Shown: positions 1 to 12,843 of the stretch, piece after piece
Numbering within the stretch: position 1 is the first letter of the stretch
Layout: each line of letters opens with the position of its first letter
Source of the DNA: Rikenellaceae bacterium
Lineage (GTDB): Bacteria > Bacteroidota > Bacteroidia > Bacteroidales > Rikenellaceae
Assembly (NCBI GenBank): GCA_021203585.1
Contig: JAJQAW010000175.1
Coordinates: 1 to 16,052, forward strand
Length of the DNA stretch: 16,052 bases
Direction of reading: 5' to 3'
Made by a program: the position numbers and the translations under genes
The notes under the pieces: generated by a model
Told to the model about the DNA's origin: nothing
Seen by the model: the letters and a program-made list of their open reading frames with translations, nothing else
Databases searched by the model: none

Positions 1-1
1 T

Positions 2-292
2 TTCTGGAATGTGTGGTGGGAAAGTCATCCTTTCGATCTGGGAAATGAAAATCAGGTGCTGACCGTAGTTTTGGATTCCCTCGAATTAAGCAAATACCCT
101 TCGTGTCATATTTGGGTTACTGTGTTCGACCATTATGAAATCCAGGTAGGACAAAATATTCAGTGGGTGGACCGGCCGGTGGTACCGGGCGACAGTCCCT
201 TGGAGATTCGGGTTCCTGTGAAAAGCGGTTACTACGGATATACCGAGGTGTACGAGATCGATTTTATGGCGGAATTAGATTACTCCTTATAA
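2..292 (+). CDS. C-terminal fragment of an unrecognised protein
   Basis: The reading frame is open from the left edge of the window and ends at a TAA at 290-292, so the gene begins upstream. A GTG at position 11 is in frame, but the codons before it (Phe-Trp-Asn) show no start signal, so I read this as the tail of a longer gene. The visible 96 residues are rich in aromatic and beta-branched residues (for example VWWESHPFD and IQWVDRPVVPG) with few Lys, as in beta-sandwich domains of secreted Bacteroidetes proteins. I recognise no family, and no signal peptide can be seen because the N-terminus is missing. The gene ends five bases before a strong hairpin terminator that separates it from the convergent nifJ. 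Confidence 0.6.
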   Translation, partial: FWNVWWESHPFDLGNENQVLTVVLDSLELSKYPSCHIWVTVFDHYEIQVGQNIQWVDRPVVPGDSPLEIRVPVKSGYYGYTEVYEIDFMAELDYSL

Positions 293-296
293 TTAA

Positions 297-332
297 ACAG
301 CGATGGCGGCCTTTAAGGGCCGCCATCGCTGT
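297..332. terminator. Bidirectional hairpin terminator between convergent genes
   Basis: A 15-bp perfect stem (297-311 with 318-332) closes a six-base loop, between the TAA of the upstream + strand gene at 292 and the TGA of nifJ at 348. The T-rich tract is better on the - strand (TTTAATTATAA after the stem) than on the + strand (ATTATAG). It probably ends nifJ transcription and also blocks read-through from the left. Confidence 0.85.
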
Positions 333-347
333 ATTATAGAAATCGGA

Positions 348-3896
<3,549 letters not shown>

Positions 3897-3961
3897 CTTA
3901 AAAAGAAGGTTATAAAGTTAGGTTATACATGAATGATCAGAGATGTACTTATAAAGTGCCA

Positions 3962-3969
3962 CAAATATA
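3962..3969 (-). promoter_or_regulatory. nifJ promoter, -7 element
   Basis: On the - strand this reads TATATTTG, a perfect match to the Bacteroidetes -7 consensus TAnnTTTG, placed about 65 nt upstream of the nifJ ATG. The -33 box is poor: TGTTA is the closest match at the expected distance. The start site would be near 3955, giving a 5' leader of about 60 nt. Confidence 0.55.
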
Positions 3970-4101
3970 GTGATTTTCTCCGAAAATTAACAGCCCTTTT
4001 ACTGTTCAATTACTAACAGAAAAAATCGATCCCGGGAGTGCTCGTATCGGTCCGGAAACAAAAAAATCCGGGCCTTCATCCAGTTATGATTTCTTCATTT
4101 T

Positions 4102-4138
4102 TTTGTAAACGGATTGAAATATTCGATGTGTACTTTTA
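4102..4138 (+). promoter_or_regulatory. Possible promoter of the metalloprotease gene
   Basis: TTTG at 4102-4105 and TACTTTTA at 4131-4138 (7 of 8 to TAnnTTTG) are separated by 25 bp. That is longer than the roughly 20 bp usually quoted for Bacteroides promoters, but equals the spacing of the candidate promoter before susC. The predicted leader to the ATG at 4209 is about 65 nt. Apart from this and the nifJ promoter, the 3897-4208 interval shows nothing I can support. Confidence 0.35.
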
Positions 4139-4208
4139 ACCCGGTTTATACCCATGCGCGAGCCGAAAAGCATCCAGAGTAGGCAATCATAAATTCCCTT
4201 TTAACACC

Positions 4209-6119
4209 ATGAAAAAATTACGGACCGTTTTACTGCTGTTAACCGTTATCTTTCTCTTCGATTCCTGTATCCAGGATGTCAACGATCACTCCGGAAAGCA
4301 AGCCTCCGATGCCCTCTTGTCCGAACATACCCGGATCATTGCCTCCTGGGGATTCGACGTCTCGGATTTATACCAACTGGAGGAATTCTATGTGGTGGAA
4401 GGTGATCTTCTATTTCCGAAGGATTCTATTTCCGTGATGGCGCAAACCAGACAGTACTATGCCAAAAACCGGCTGGTCGACCCCATTCATGTCCATGATA
4501 TCAAACTGTGGATCGATCCGCAAATGTCCACCAATTCCTTGTTCGATTGGCGCTCCTCCATCCGACAGGCTATCGTGGAATGGAACAGTATCCCCGAGTG
4601 TTTGGTGTACATGCGCATCGTCTCCTCGGAAGAGGAGGCGGATATCAAAATCCGCACCCGTACCCTTCCTGCCGGCACAATCGGGATGGCTACGTTTCCT
4701 TCCGGCGGCAGACCGGGCTCGGTGCTTTATTTAACGGATGCGGCTTATTACAGCGAATCGCAGAAAATCTTCACCGTGGTGCATGAACTGGGGCACGCTT
4801 TGGGTTTATACCACACCGACAGCTCTCAATTCGAGGTGATTCTGAACGGCCTGGTATTGATTCCGGGAACCCCGGATTCCGATTCGAAATCCATCATGAA
4901 TTCCTATTTAAGACTATGGGCCGGATTTAGCGAATTCGACATCGTTGCCATGCAGTATTTATACCCCATGCCCATCCGGTATATGACCATGTCCTATATC
5001 TCGGAGTTCTCTCTGGATCAAATCGATTTCGACCTGGACGGTAGAGAGGTGGAAATCGAGTACAGACCCGTATCCGTTTCCGATCAGGTTTTCGGTCAGG
5101 GAGTTTCTCACGCCTTAGCCTTCATCAATCAAGAGATTTCAGAATCTGAATCTCCCTTTAGAATTCTCGATCTGACCATTCCCGAGCAGGCGAACGGTTG
5201 GGGTAAAATGATTTTTACAACCGGTGTTTATTCGACCGGAATGGAAATGATCCTGGAAATCGCGACCCAAAATTTTCCGTTCCGAATCATCCAATCCCCC
5301 ATTTCCCGGAAATATGAGATCGAAAATCAGGACAAGCTAAAGATTTATCCGGGTACCGTTTTCGATATCGTGCTGAACGGCTCCACTGCCGGGATTACCT
5401 ACTACCTTACCCGTGCCGGGGAGGTGGTAACCAGTAAATCGGGCCATGGCGGAAAACTGATTTTTTCCGGTGCCTACGGTCCGGGAACCTATAAAATCCG
5501 GGAGAACGACCGGCAGTTAAGCGGCGCCCGAACGGTTTATTCCGCTTCGGTTTTCGAGCATCCCTATTTCCAAGTGAACCGGAATGCCAGCCACATGATC
5601 GTCGATGGCGACGGCGGAATTTTCTCTTTTACCATTCCCACTACGGAATTGATGGATGTGGAGGAAGTCCGACAAATTTGCGCCGACTACAATGCCGGAA
5701 AAGTCTCCTATTGGCCGGCGGAGTATTACCGCCTGGAAGTAAGTGCTCATACGGACCAGGCCTGCGAATTCACCATCACCTGTGCTCCGAATCCCGGTGT
5801 AGAAGTGGATCTGGAAACTCATTTCAAAGCCCGGTGGGGAGATCGGGAATGCACGATTTATATTTATCAGGACGAAGAGGGAGAAGTCGGTATCTTCGAA
5901 CTCTCTCGATCGGCCAATGGAGACGGAAGCAGAAATATCCTGTTGAGTGGTTCGCAGCATCTGGTAAAGTATCGGCTTTATAAGGACCAGCAGCTCGTTA
6001 CCACCCTGGAAGGCAAAGGAAATCCATTGACCTTCACCCATTTACCACTTGGCAATTATTCCATTTACGCAGAATGCCGAGGGCGTTCCTTTAAAATGAA
6101 AGGAGAAGTAACCGATTGA
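4209..6119 (+). CDS. Secreted lipoprotein zinc metalloprotease (HExxHxxGxxH, matrixin-like)
   Basis: A 636-residue protein starting with a lipoprotein signal peptide: basic MKK, a hydrophobic stretch, and the lipobox FDSC with lipidated Cys20. The zinc site is HELGHALGLYHTD: ligands His192, His196 and His202, catalytic Glu193. The Met-turn is SIMNS with Met230, as in metzincins (matrixin/M10-like and the Bacteroidetes HEIGH-type peptidases). The catalytic domain spans about residues 85-260. The remaining 375 residues contain two related beta-type repeats (about 388-430 and 578-620) with the pattern LxGS...YxLxxxGxxV...G..L.F...GxYxI, suggesting Ig- or SprB-like modules. It probably acts on the cell surface; the substrate is unknown. 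It appears monocistronic, with its own promoter and a terminator 25 nt after the stop. The family call is strong, the exact subfamily is not. Confidence 0.85.
   Translation: MKKLRTVLLLLTVIFLFDSCIQDVNDHSGKQASDALLSEHTRIIASWGFDVSDLYQLEEFYVVEGDLLFPKDSISVMAQTRQYYAKNRLVDPIHVHDIKLWIDPQMSTNSLFDWRSSIRQAIVEWNSIPECLVYMRIVSSEEEADIKIRTRTLPAGTIGMATFPSGGRPGSVLYLTDAAYYSESQKIFTVVHELGHALGLYHTDSSQFEVILNGLVLIPGTPDSDSKSIMNSYLRLWAGFSEFDIVAMQYLYPMPIRYMTMSYISEFSLDQIDFDLDGREVEIEYRPVSVSDQVFGQGVSHALAFINQEISESESPFRILDLTIPEQANGWGKMIFTTGVYSTGMEMILEIATQNFPFRIIQSPISRKYEIENQDKLKIYPGTVFDIVLNGSTAGITYYLTRAGEVVTSKSGHGGKLIFSGAYGPGTYKIRENDRQLSGARTVYSASVFEHPYFQVNRNASHMIVDGDGGIFSFTIPTTELMDVEEVRQICADYNAGKVSYWPAEYYRLEVSAHTDQACEFTITCAPNPGVEVDLETHFKARWGDRECTIYIYQDEEGEVGIFELSRSANGDGSRNILLSGSQHLVKYRLYKDQQLVTTLEGKGNPLTFTHLPLGNYSIYAECRGRSFKMKGEVTD
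5370..5500 (+). repeat. Protease C-terminal repeat, copy 1
   Basis: Encodes residues about 388-430 of the metalloprotease, beginning VLNGSTAGITYYL and ending GPGTYKI. It aligns with copy 2 at Leu-x-Gly-Ser, Tyr-x-Leu, Val-Val/Thr, the central Gly-x-Gly and the closing Gly-x-Tyr-x-Ile. Similarity is at protein level only. Confidence 0.5.
5940..6070 (+). repeat. Protease C-terminal repeat, copy 2
   Basis: Encodes residues about 578-620, beginning LLSGSQHLVKYRL and ending PLGNYSI, near the C-terminus. It matches copy 1 over about 43 residues without needing long gaps. Such repeats occur in adhesion or substrate-contact parts of secreted Bacteroidetes proteins, so a binding role is a reasonable inference. 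Confidence 0.5.
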
Positions 6120-6143
6120 GAGAGCATCCCGGATCAACCCGAG

Positions 6144-6170
6144 AAGCAGATAGTTCCTATCTGCTTTTTT
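6144..6170 (+). terminator. Rho-independent terminator of the metalloprotease gene
   Basis: A 9-bp stem (6144-6152 with 6158-6166) has a five-base loop and a run of six T at 6165-6170. It lies 25 nt after the TGA at 6117-6119. Confidence 0.85.
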
Positions 6171-6214
6171 ATTAAATAAAAGTGGTCCTCCCCCGCCCAT
6201 TAGGTTGCACTTCC

Positions 6215-6237
6215 ACAGCCGCTGCTTCGGCTGTTTT
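6215..6237 (+). terminator. Second, weaker terminator-like hairpin
   Basis: ACAGCCG (6215-6221) pairs with CGGCTGT (6228-6234) around a six-base loop, followed by TTT. It may back up the terminator at 6144 or simply be structure upstream of the susC promoter. Confidence 0.35.
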
Positions 6238-6314
6238 CCGCATCAAACACCCTCTGACTCCAGTGCAGGGGGCATCCGACCGGAAAGCCCGGATTGTTAC
6301 CGTTTCTTAACCCC

Positions 6315-6351
6315 TTTGTAGGGACATAGAGATTTTCGACCCCTACTTTTG
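6315..6351 (+). promoter_or_regulatory. Promoter of the Sus-type operon
   Basis: TACTTTTG at 6344-6351 is a perfect TAnnTTTG -7 element, and TTTG at 6315-6318 lies 25 bp upstream. The start site would fall near 6357-6360, about 320 nt before the susC ATG at 6677. No ECF sigma or FecR-type anti-sigma gene is next to it, so the regulator must be encoded elsewhere. Confidence 0.6.
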
Positions 6352-6676
6352 CGGCAGTTAATCATTAGGATGGAAAGCTGAAATATGGAAAAATGAATCG
6401 AAGGTATTGTAAAGAATGACAAAATCAAATGAAAAATGAATTTCCCGCGCTATTGTTACATACCGTCCTCCTGCGCAGCTGCCTGAGCCGTCCCCCTTGG
6501 AGTGAACTCGGAACGGCCGATCAACCATCCCCTTTGTCTGGAGATTTACAAACGGGAATACCTGCAGCCTCCGCCTCCATGGATTTCAGGTTAAAGTGAA
6601 AACTTTACCCTGTACGCTTCACATAAAAATAGAATACCGAACGAAAGAAACACCTACACTTATTGATCACAATTTT
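6352..6676 (+). other. Long 5' leader of the susC operon
   Basis: About 320 nt lie between the predicted start site and the susC ATG. The first part (6370-6440) holds a chain of very short ATG-TGA frames, three of whose starts overlap the stop of the preceding frame in ATGA: 6370-6381, 6385-6396, 6393-6419, 6416-6439, then the 56-codon frame from 6429. I recognise no riboswitch. Leaders of this length are common before susC genes and can carry post-transcriptional control, but no specific element is evident. Confidence 0.4.
6429..6599 (+). CDS. Possible 56-residue leader ORF
   Basis: An ATG at 6429 opens a 56-codon frame ending in TGA at 6597-6599, entirely within the susC leader. The peptide begins MKNEFPALLLHTVLLRSC, which loosely resembles a short signal or lipobox sequence, then becomes Ser/Pro-rich with no family resemblance. 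It may be a leader peptide, a remnant or chance. I recognise no function. Confidence 0.2.
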   Translation: MKNEFPALLLHTVLLRSCLSRPPWSELGTADQPSPLSGDLQTGIPAASASMDFRLK

Positions 6677-9600
6677 ATGAATTTCAAATTCTACAACAGC
6701 ATGAAAGTTCTGTTATCTATGACCCTTATGGCCTTTTCGGCGGCCCGGGTACAGGCGCAGGACCGTATCAACGGAACGGTCTTCGACAGTGACGGGAAAA
6801 CCCCGCTTTCGGGAGCCAGCGTGGTGGTGAAGAACCGGGGAATCGGCGCCATTACCGATGCTCACGGGAATTACACGATTGCCGTTTTTCCGGAAGATGT
6901 CTTGGTTATCGGCTATTTAGGTTACGATGAACAAGAGACTGAAGTGAGAGAACGGAAGAAAGTCGATGTGACACTGGTTTCTTCGAATTTCGAGATGGAG
7001 GAACTGGTGGTCACCGCACTCGGGCTTACCCGTCAACAGCGTTCTCTGGGGTATGCCACTACCACAGTGAGTGGGGACGATTTGACTCAAACCGGTTCCG
7101 GAAACTGGGTCGACGCACTTTCCGGCCGGGTAGCCGGGTTGAAACTGGACCAGGCCGGTACCGGATCGATGGGATCGATCCGAGCCACCATCCGGGGGGA
7201 TAACTCGCTCAATTACGGCAACAACGAAGTATTGGTAGTCGTGGATGGGGTTCCGATCCATACCGGAGGGGTGGAAACCTCGAGCGGTTCCAATTATTCC
7301 AACAGCGACGCGCCGGTGGATTTCGGTAACGGTTTGTCCGACCTGAATGCGGACGATATCGAATCGATTACCGTGCTCAAAGGAGCGGCAGCCACCGCAC
7401 TGTATGGGTCACGGGCCGGAAACGGCGCTTTCATCATCACCACTAAAGCCGCCAAAAAACCGAAAGGGCTCGGCATCAGTGTCTCCTCCACCACCAGCTT
7501 CGACCGGGTCATGCGCTGGCCGGATTTCCAGAAAGAGTACGGCGGCGGAAACGATAACGGTGAGGTCGAATACAGCTTCTGGACCGTCGGCGCCGCAAAT
7601 GCTACGGACGGCAACGCTTACCGAAGAAATCAGGGACGCTACGCTTTCGGAGAAAAATACGATGCCCGAAAACTGCGCATACAGGTATCACTCGCGCAAT
7701 TGGGAGAATGACCCCTATACGCCGCTTCCGTGGGTCTACCAAGACAATTGGTATAAAGGATTTTTCCAGACCGGGGCCACCACCAAAAATATCATTACGG
7801 TGAACGGTAATAACGGCGAGGGATCCAGCATGCGCCTCTCAGTCACCGATATGCGGAGCCGGTGGGTGATTCCCAATACGCCCAGTTCGAGCCAGACTTT
7901 CTCGGTCAATGCGACCCACAAAGTCAACTCAGCCATAACCCTGCGGGCCGTGGTCAATTACCTGCGCCGGGATTCGGACAATGTACCTTACAGCGGATAC
8001 GGTTCGAAAAACCCGCTTTATTCATTGATTTGGGCCACCAGCAACCACGATATCAATCAGGGATTCAAAGCGGAATACTTCTCCGGCCGATTCGACGATC
8101 CGGCGGTGCGGGCGGCCAACGCGCTTTTCTACAACGCCGAAAACTCATACAATCCCTATTTTACGGTGTACGAAGAGGTCAATACGGTGGACCGCGACCG
8201 GGTTTATGGAAATTTCAGCCTGACGATCGACATCACCCCTCGGCTGAGACTGCTGCTCCGCTCGGGGCTGGATATGAACAACGAATTCCGTACCCAGCGC
8301 GCGCCGAAATATTCGGGATCTACTCCGGGCGGATTTTACCGCGAACAAACCCTTCGCAGTTACGAATGGAACAATGAATTCCTGATCACCTACAACCAGT
8401 CCCTGCTGGACGATTTGTTTTCACTGGGGGCCGGATTCGGGGGAGTGAACTGGAGAAAAGAGAATGCCAATACCCGGTTGAACGTTCCGCAACTGAACGA
8501 AGACTACGTGTTTAACCTCAGTAACGTCCACGAAGATTATATGCTGGAAGCGACCGACCGCAGAACGGCCAAAGAAAAAAACAGTTTCCTGGGCTACCTC
8601 AATCTGGCCTGGAAGAATTACCTGTACCTGGACATTACGGGCCGGAACGATTGGAGCAGTACGCTGGATCCGGAATACTGGAGCTATTTTTACCCTTCGG
8701 TGGGACTGAGTGTAGTCGTGAGCGACGCTTTTTCCCTGTACCGTACCATACCGTGGATCGACCTGATCAAATTCCGGGCTTCCTGGGCGCAAGTCGGGAA
8801 CGATACCGATCCCTACGCCATTATGGAGACGGCCCTGGATACCGATTATTCGGGAGGATTCCGGGTTCCCACCACACTAGCTACCCGTGACCTGAGTCCC
8901 GAGCAAATCAAAAGTGTGGAAGTCGGAGTCGATCTTAGCCTCTTTCAAAAGCGGATCACCTTCGACGCCTCCTATTACCATACCGTTACGGACAAACAAA
9001 TCATCTCGATCCTGGTGGATGCCCTGACCGGTGCGACTACCATGCGGCGGAATGCCGGAGAAATGCTCAATCACGGAGTCGAACTGGCCGTCTCATTCGT
9101 TCCGGTTCAACGCCCGGCCGGCGGCTTGCGCTGGAGTTTTTCGATGAACTGGTCCAAAAACTGGAATCGATTAAAAAGCATGTACGAGGGATGGGACAAT
9201 AACTCGCCGCTGCAAACGGCCATGGGAACCACCATCGGCAACCGCGTGTATGTTTATTCCTACGTAGGGGAATCGATGCATTACATCTACGGCAAGGATT
9301 ACGTCCGTGCTCCGGAGGGAAGTACGTATACCGACGAGCAGGGCCGTACGGTGGATTGTTCGGGTATGAAAATAATCAACAGCAATACCGGAATGCCCGC
9401 GCTGACGGAAAATCCCGATCAGCGGATCGCCAAGGTAAATCCCGATTGGTATGCCGGTATGACTCATAACCTCAGCTATAAAAACTGGAGCCTGGGCATG
9501 CACTTGGCCGCACAGTACGGCGGACATACCTTCTCGGCCAACCATTTTGCACTGGCTTATCAGGGAAAATTGAAAAATAGTTTGCCCGGACGGTACGACG

Positions 9601-9995
9601 GATTGGTGGTAGACGGTGTGAATCAACTCACCGACGGCTCCGGCCATGCGACCTACCAAAAGAACAACACCGTAACGGAAAATATTCAAACCTATTACAA
9701 TGCCTACGTATACATCCGCGACAATGTCAGGGAAAACACCTTCAGCACCTCCTACCTGAAATTGAAAAATGTACGCCTGGATTATACTTTCCCGGCCCAC
9801 TTGCTCCAGAAAACCGGATTTTTGCAAGGCGCCTCGTTGGGAGTTTACGCGACCAACGTATTCTGCATCACCAAATACCCGATGTTCGATCCGGAGACCG
9901 GAAACCTACAGGGCACCAACATCCACCGCGGTGTAGAAACCGGAGCGCTTCCGATGACCCGCAGTTTCGGAGTGAATATTAACCTGTCATTTTAA
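6677..9995 (+). pseudogene. susC: SusC/RagA-family TonB-dependent outer-membrane transporter, frameshifted
   Basis: SusC proteins form the outer-membrane barrel that imports ligands with TonB energy, under a SusD lid. The ATG at 6677 gives a signal peptide MNFKFYNSMKVLLSMTLMAF ending VQA|Q near residue 27; in-frame codons upstream to a GTG at 6596 are probably untranslated. A carboxypeptidase-regulatory-like domain (about 31-105, INGTVFDSDGKTPLSGASV) comes next, then MEELVVTALGLTRQQRSLGY, and the plug with VVVDGVP near 189 and ITVLKGAAATALYGSRAGNG near 235. The frame then breaks: residues up to YDARKLR (about 334) are in one frame, and YRYHSRNWENDPYTPLPW onward continues one base later, through the barrel to the typical ending RSFGVNINLSF. 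Removing one base near 7679 restores about 1105 residues, normal for the family. As written, translation stops at 7711. susD starts 8 nt after the stop. Confidence 0.9.
7643..7680 (+). other. +1 frameshift site in susC
   Basis: Codons before this stretch read in the frame of 6677 and codons after it in the frame of 7680. The best junction is CTGCGC|A|TAC, with one surplus A at 7679. Runs of five A (7643-7647) and four A (7669-7672) nearby are alternative sites for the extra base. Confidence 0.85.
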
Positions 9996-10003
9996 GATCG
10001 ATT

Positions 10004-11593
10004 ATGAAAAATATACTTAGAAATTTAGTTTTGGGTGCGGTTTTATTCAGCTTCGTCCCAGGCTGAACCCATGGCTTCATCGATACCAACACCAACCCCA
10101 ATTCGGTGATGTATGAAGATTTAAAAGCCAAAAACTTTCTGGAACCGCTCATTTACGACGCTTCCCGGACTTGGAGCTATTATACCTGGTACTGGTGCGA
10201 CCAGATTATGCAGTACGAAGCATTTACCGGCACCACCCGCGAGGAGCACCGCTATAAGATCGGTGAACAGGACTGGAACTTCTGGTACACCAACTTTTTG
10301 AGCCGTTGGGCAGTAAACGCCGACGCCATGCAACAGGCCGCCCACCAAGAGGGGTTGACGATCCTGGAAGCTGTAGCCATGACTTTGAAAGCCTATTACA
10401 TGGCCAACCTGACGGATATGTTCGGCGATATCCCTTGTTCCGAAGCCTTTATGGGCCGGGAAGTGGTACTCAAACCCCGCTACGATACTCAGCAGGAAGA
10501 TTACCGACAGCTATTCGAACTGCTGGAAACGGCTAACCGGATGTACGCCTCCGGAGAGAGTTTTCCCTCGAGTCTGACCGGTCAGGACGGCATGTTCGGC
10601 GGAGACTTAACGGGATGGCGCAAATTCAACAACTCCTTTTACCTGCGCTGCTTGATGCGGGTAAGCGGGCGTTCGGTCATGAATGCGGCAGCCAAAATGA
10701 CGGAAATACTGGCCGATCCGATCCAATACCCGATTTTTGAATCCAACGCCGACAACGCTGCCGTACACTACGGTACGACTGCCCCTTACCTCAGTTATTT
10801 TTCCGAAACCACCGAACAAAATTTCAACAGCGAACGCCGGATGACCAAACAGTTCGTCCAGATGACGGTACTTTCGGACGACGATAATCCGGAACAGGAA
10901 TTCCTCGATCCGCGGCTGCCCATCTGGGCGCACCCGGATGGAAACCGTCCCTGGAAAGGAGTGATTTCCGGCGGGGACCGCCTGGATGCCGATTTCCAGG
11001 AATCTACCCGCAACGCTTCCAAACTGCGTTATTCGGTATTCTGCCGAAACAATATGCCCTACACGCTGATGGATTATGCCGAGGTGCAGTTTATCTTCGC
11101 CGAAGCCGCCCTGAAAGGGTACATTCCCGGTGGTAAAACGGCAGCCAAAGGCTATTACCAGGCCGCCATTGCGGCCTCTATCGAACGGTGGAACGCACAG
11201 GCTCCGTATGCCGAATTGACCGAAGATCAGGAAATCACGGAAGAAAAAATCGAGCGATTCCTCTCCCATTCGGCCGTAGTTTTCGATACCGGCCTCTCGG
11301 ATACGGAATTAAGCAAACGCATCGGCGAACAAAAATTCTTGGCCCTGTTCTGGAACGGCATGGAGGCCTGGCACGAATTCCGCCGCACCGGATACCCGCA
11401 GCTGGAGATTGCCAGCGGAGCCGTATACAACGATTGCATACTGCCGACCCGCTTCGCCTACGTGCAGAATTCGATCGGTTCGAATCCAGAAAACGCGCAG
11501 GCGGCCATCGACCGCCTCAACGGAAACAACGACATGAAACAGCCCGTCTGGTGGAGCAAACAGGCCATCGACAGCAATTATTATCACGATTAA
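10004..11593 (+). pseudogene. susD: SusD/RagB-family surface lipoprotein (SusD-like_2 type), stop codon at the lipobox Cys
   Basis: SusD proteins cap the SusC barrel and bind ligand at the cell surface. The ATG at 10004 gives MKNILRNLVLGAVLFSFVPG, a normal lipoprotein signal, but codon 21, where the lipidated Cys should be, is TGA (10064-10066). The same frame then continues with THGFIDTNTNPNSV and about 500 residues of SusD sequence: helical segments such as WYWCDQIMQYEAFTG, MANLTDMFGDIPCSEAF, GWRKFNNSFYLRCLMRVSGR and the late FWNGMEAWHEFRRTGYP motif, all typical of the SusD-like_2 family. Full length would be 529 residues. Re-initiation at GTG 10106 or ATG 10109 would make a protein without export signal. 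It lies 8 nt after susC; its TAA overlaps an ATG of the next gene (TAATG at 11591-11595). Confidence 0.9.
10064..10066 (+). other. Nonsense codon TGA in the susD lipobox
   Basis: The codon follows Val-Pro-Gly of the signal peptide and sits where the invariant lipobox Cys (TGC or TGT) is expected. A single third-position change to A explains it. Confidence 0.85.
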
Positions 11594-12291
11594 TGTGCGA
11601 ATCCATGATTAAAAGAGTGTTTTTTCTGGCCCTGCTGCTGGCCGTTTTTACCGCAGGCTGGGCACGGCCTATCAAAGGCGTAGTGCGCAGTGGAAACGAA
11701 AAACTGGCCGGAGTGGTGGTCACCGACGGCTACCGGTTCACCGCGACCGATAAAAAAGGACGGTTTTCTCTGGAGATAGACCCGCAGGCCCAGTTCATTT
11801 CCATCGTTACCCCTTCCGGCTACATCTGTCCCTATGAGAGCGGAAGCCCGGTTTTTTACCGGAAGATCGAATCGGGAACCGATTATAATTTCAATCTCAT
11901 CCCTTACGGAAATAAAGAGGGGTACGTGCTTTTTGCCGTAGCGGATCCGCAGACGGGCAACGACAACCACTTCAAACGGTTTGAAGCGGAAACGGTCGCC
12001 GATCTGCGGAAACACTCGGCCGAACACTCGGTAAAAGGCCGGGCCATGCTGGGTCTGATGCTGGGCGATATCGTGTGGGATAACCTGCCGTTGCTGCAGG
12101 ATTATAAGAAGTCGATGGCCGGTCTGGGCTTCCCGGTCTATCCGGTGATCGGAAACCACGATTACGATATGAACGCACAAGGAGACGATGCGGCAGCCTG
12201 GGCTTACCGGGCGCAATTCGGTCCCGAATACTATGGATTCAACAGCGGCAACGAATATTTTATCGTACTGGACAATATCGTATACGATACC

Positions 12292-12294
12292 TAA
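12292..12294 (+). other. Nonsense codon TAA in the phosphoesterase domain
   Basis: It interrupts DNIVYDT and KRYAEAIDQRQLDWVENYL, which are continuous in this family, between the GNHD and AHS metal motifs. The frame is unchanged on both sides. Confidence 0.85.
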
Positions 12295-12840
12295 AAACGG
12301 TATGCCGAAGCCATCGATCAACGACAGTTGGATTGGGTGGAAAATTACCTGGCTTACGTCCCGCCCGGCTCGCATGTGGTTCTATGCGCCCATTCGCCGT
12401 TTCATCTGAACCGGAAACTGATCGACAATGCCGACGTGCTATTCGGACTGCTCGACGGTTATCGAGTACGGACCCTGTGCGGCCACACCCACATCAATTC
12501 CAATTATGAAATCCTGCCCGGCATCCTCGAACACAACATCGGAGCCTGCTGCGGCGCCTGGTGGACGGCTGACTCCAATAAAGACGGCACGCCGAACGGA
12601 TATCAGGTATTTGTTTCCAACCCGGGAGCATTCAGCTGGTACTACAAAAGCATCGGTAGAGAGGCCGGCTATCAGATCGAGGCGTACGACCGCGGAACCT
12701 TTCCCAACCGGGCCCAATGCGTGGCGGTGAAAGCTTGGAACCGGGACCACACCTGGAAAGCCGAATGGTACGAAGACGGCGTATACAAAGGCGAGATGGA
12801 GCCCTTTGTAGCGCGTGACCCCGGATATATGCGTTACTTG

Positions 12841-12843
12841 TAG
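12841..12843 (+). other. Nonsense codon TAG between the phosphoesterase and GDPD parts
   Basis: It follows ARDPGYMRYL and precedes ARRDAGKAEVGQYKQAVERD, inside the phosphoesterase C-terminal domain, which resumes with SPGAREVEVVVTDRFGN. It is therefore not a natural domain boundary stop. A Glu codon GAG would fit the site. Confidence 0.75.

Noticed and set aside
6596..6676. GTG at 6596 as the susC start
   Set aside because: It adds 27 residues ahead of a normal signal peptide; ATG 6677 places the signal at the N-terminus as expected.
11188..11604. Extension of the phosphoesterase frame upstream into susD
   Set aside because: The frame is open to 11188, but the region is the conserved end of susD in another frame. 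The signal peptide starts at 11605.
10064..12843. Stop-codon recoding (selenocysteine, suppressor tRNA or alternative code)
   Set aside because: Three different stop codons are involved, the same codons end other genes in the window normally, and selenocysteine would not replace a lipidated Cys.
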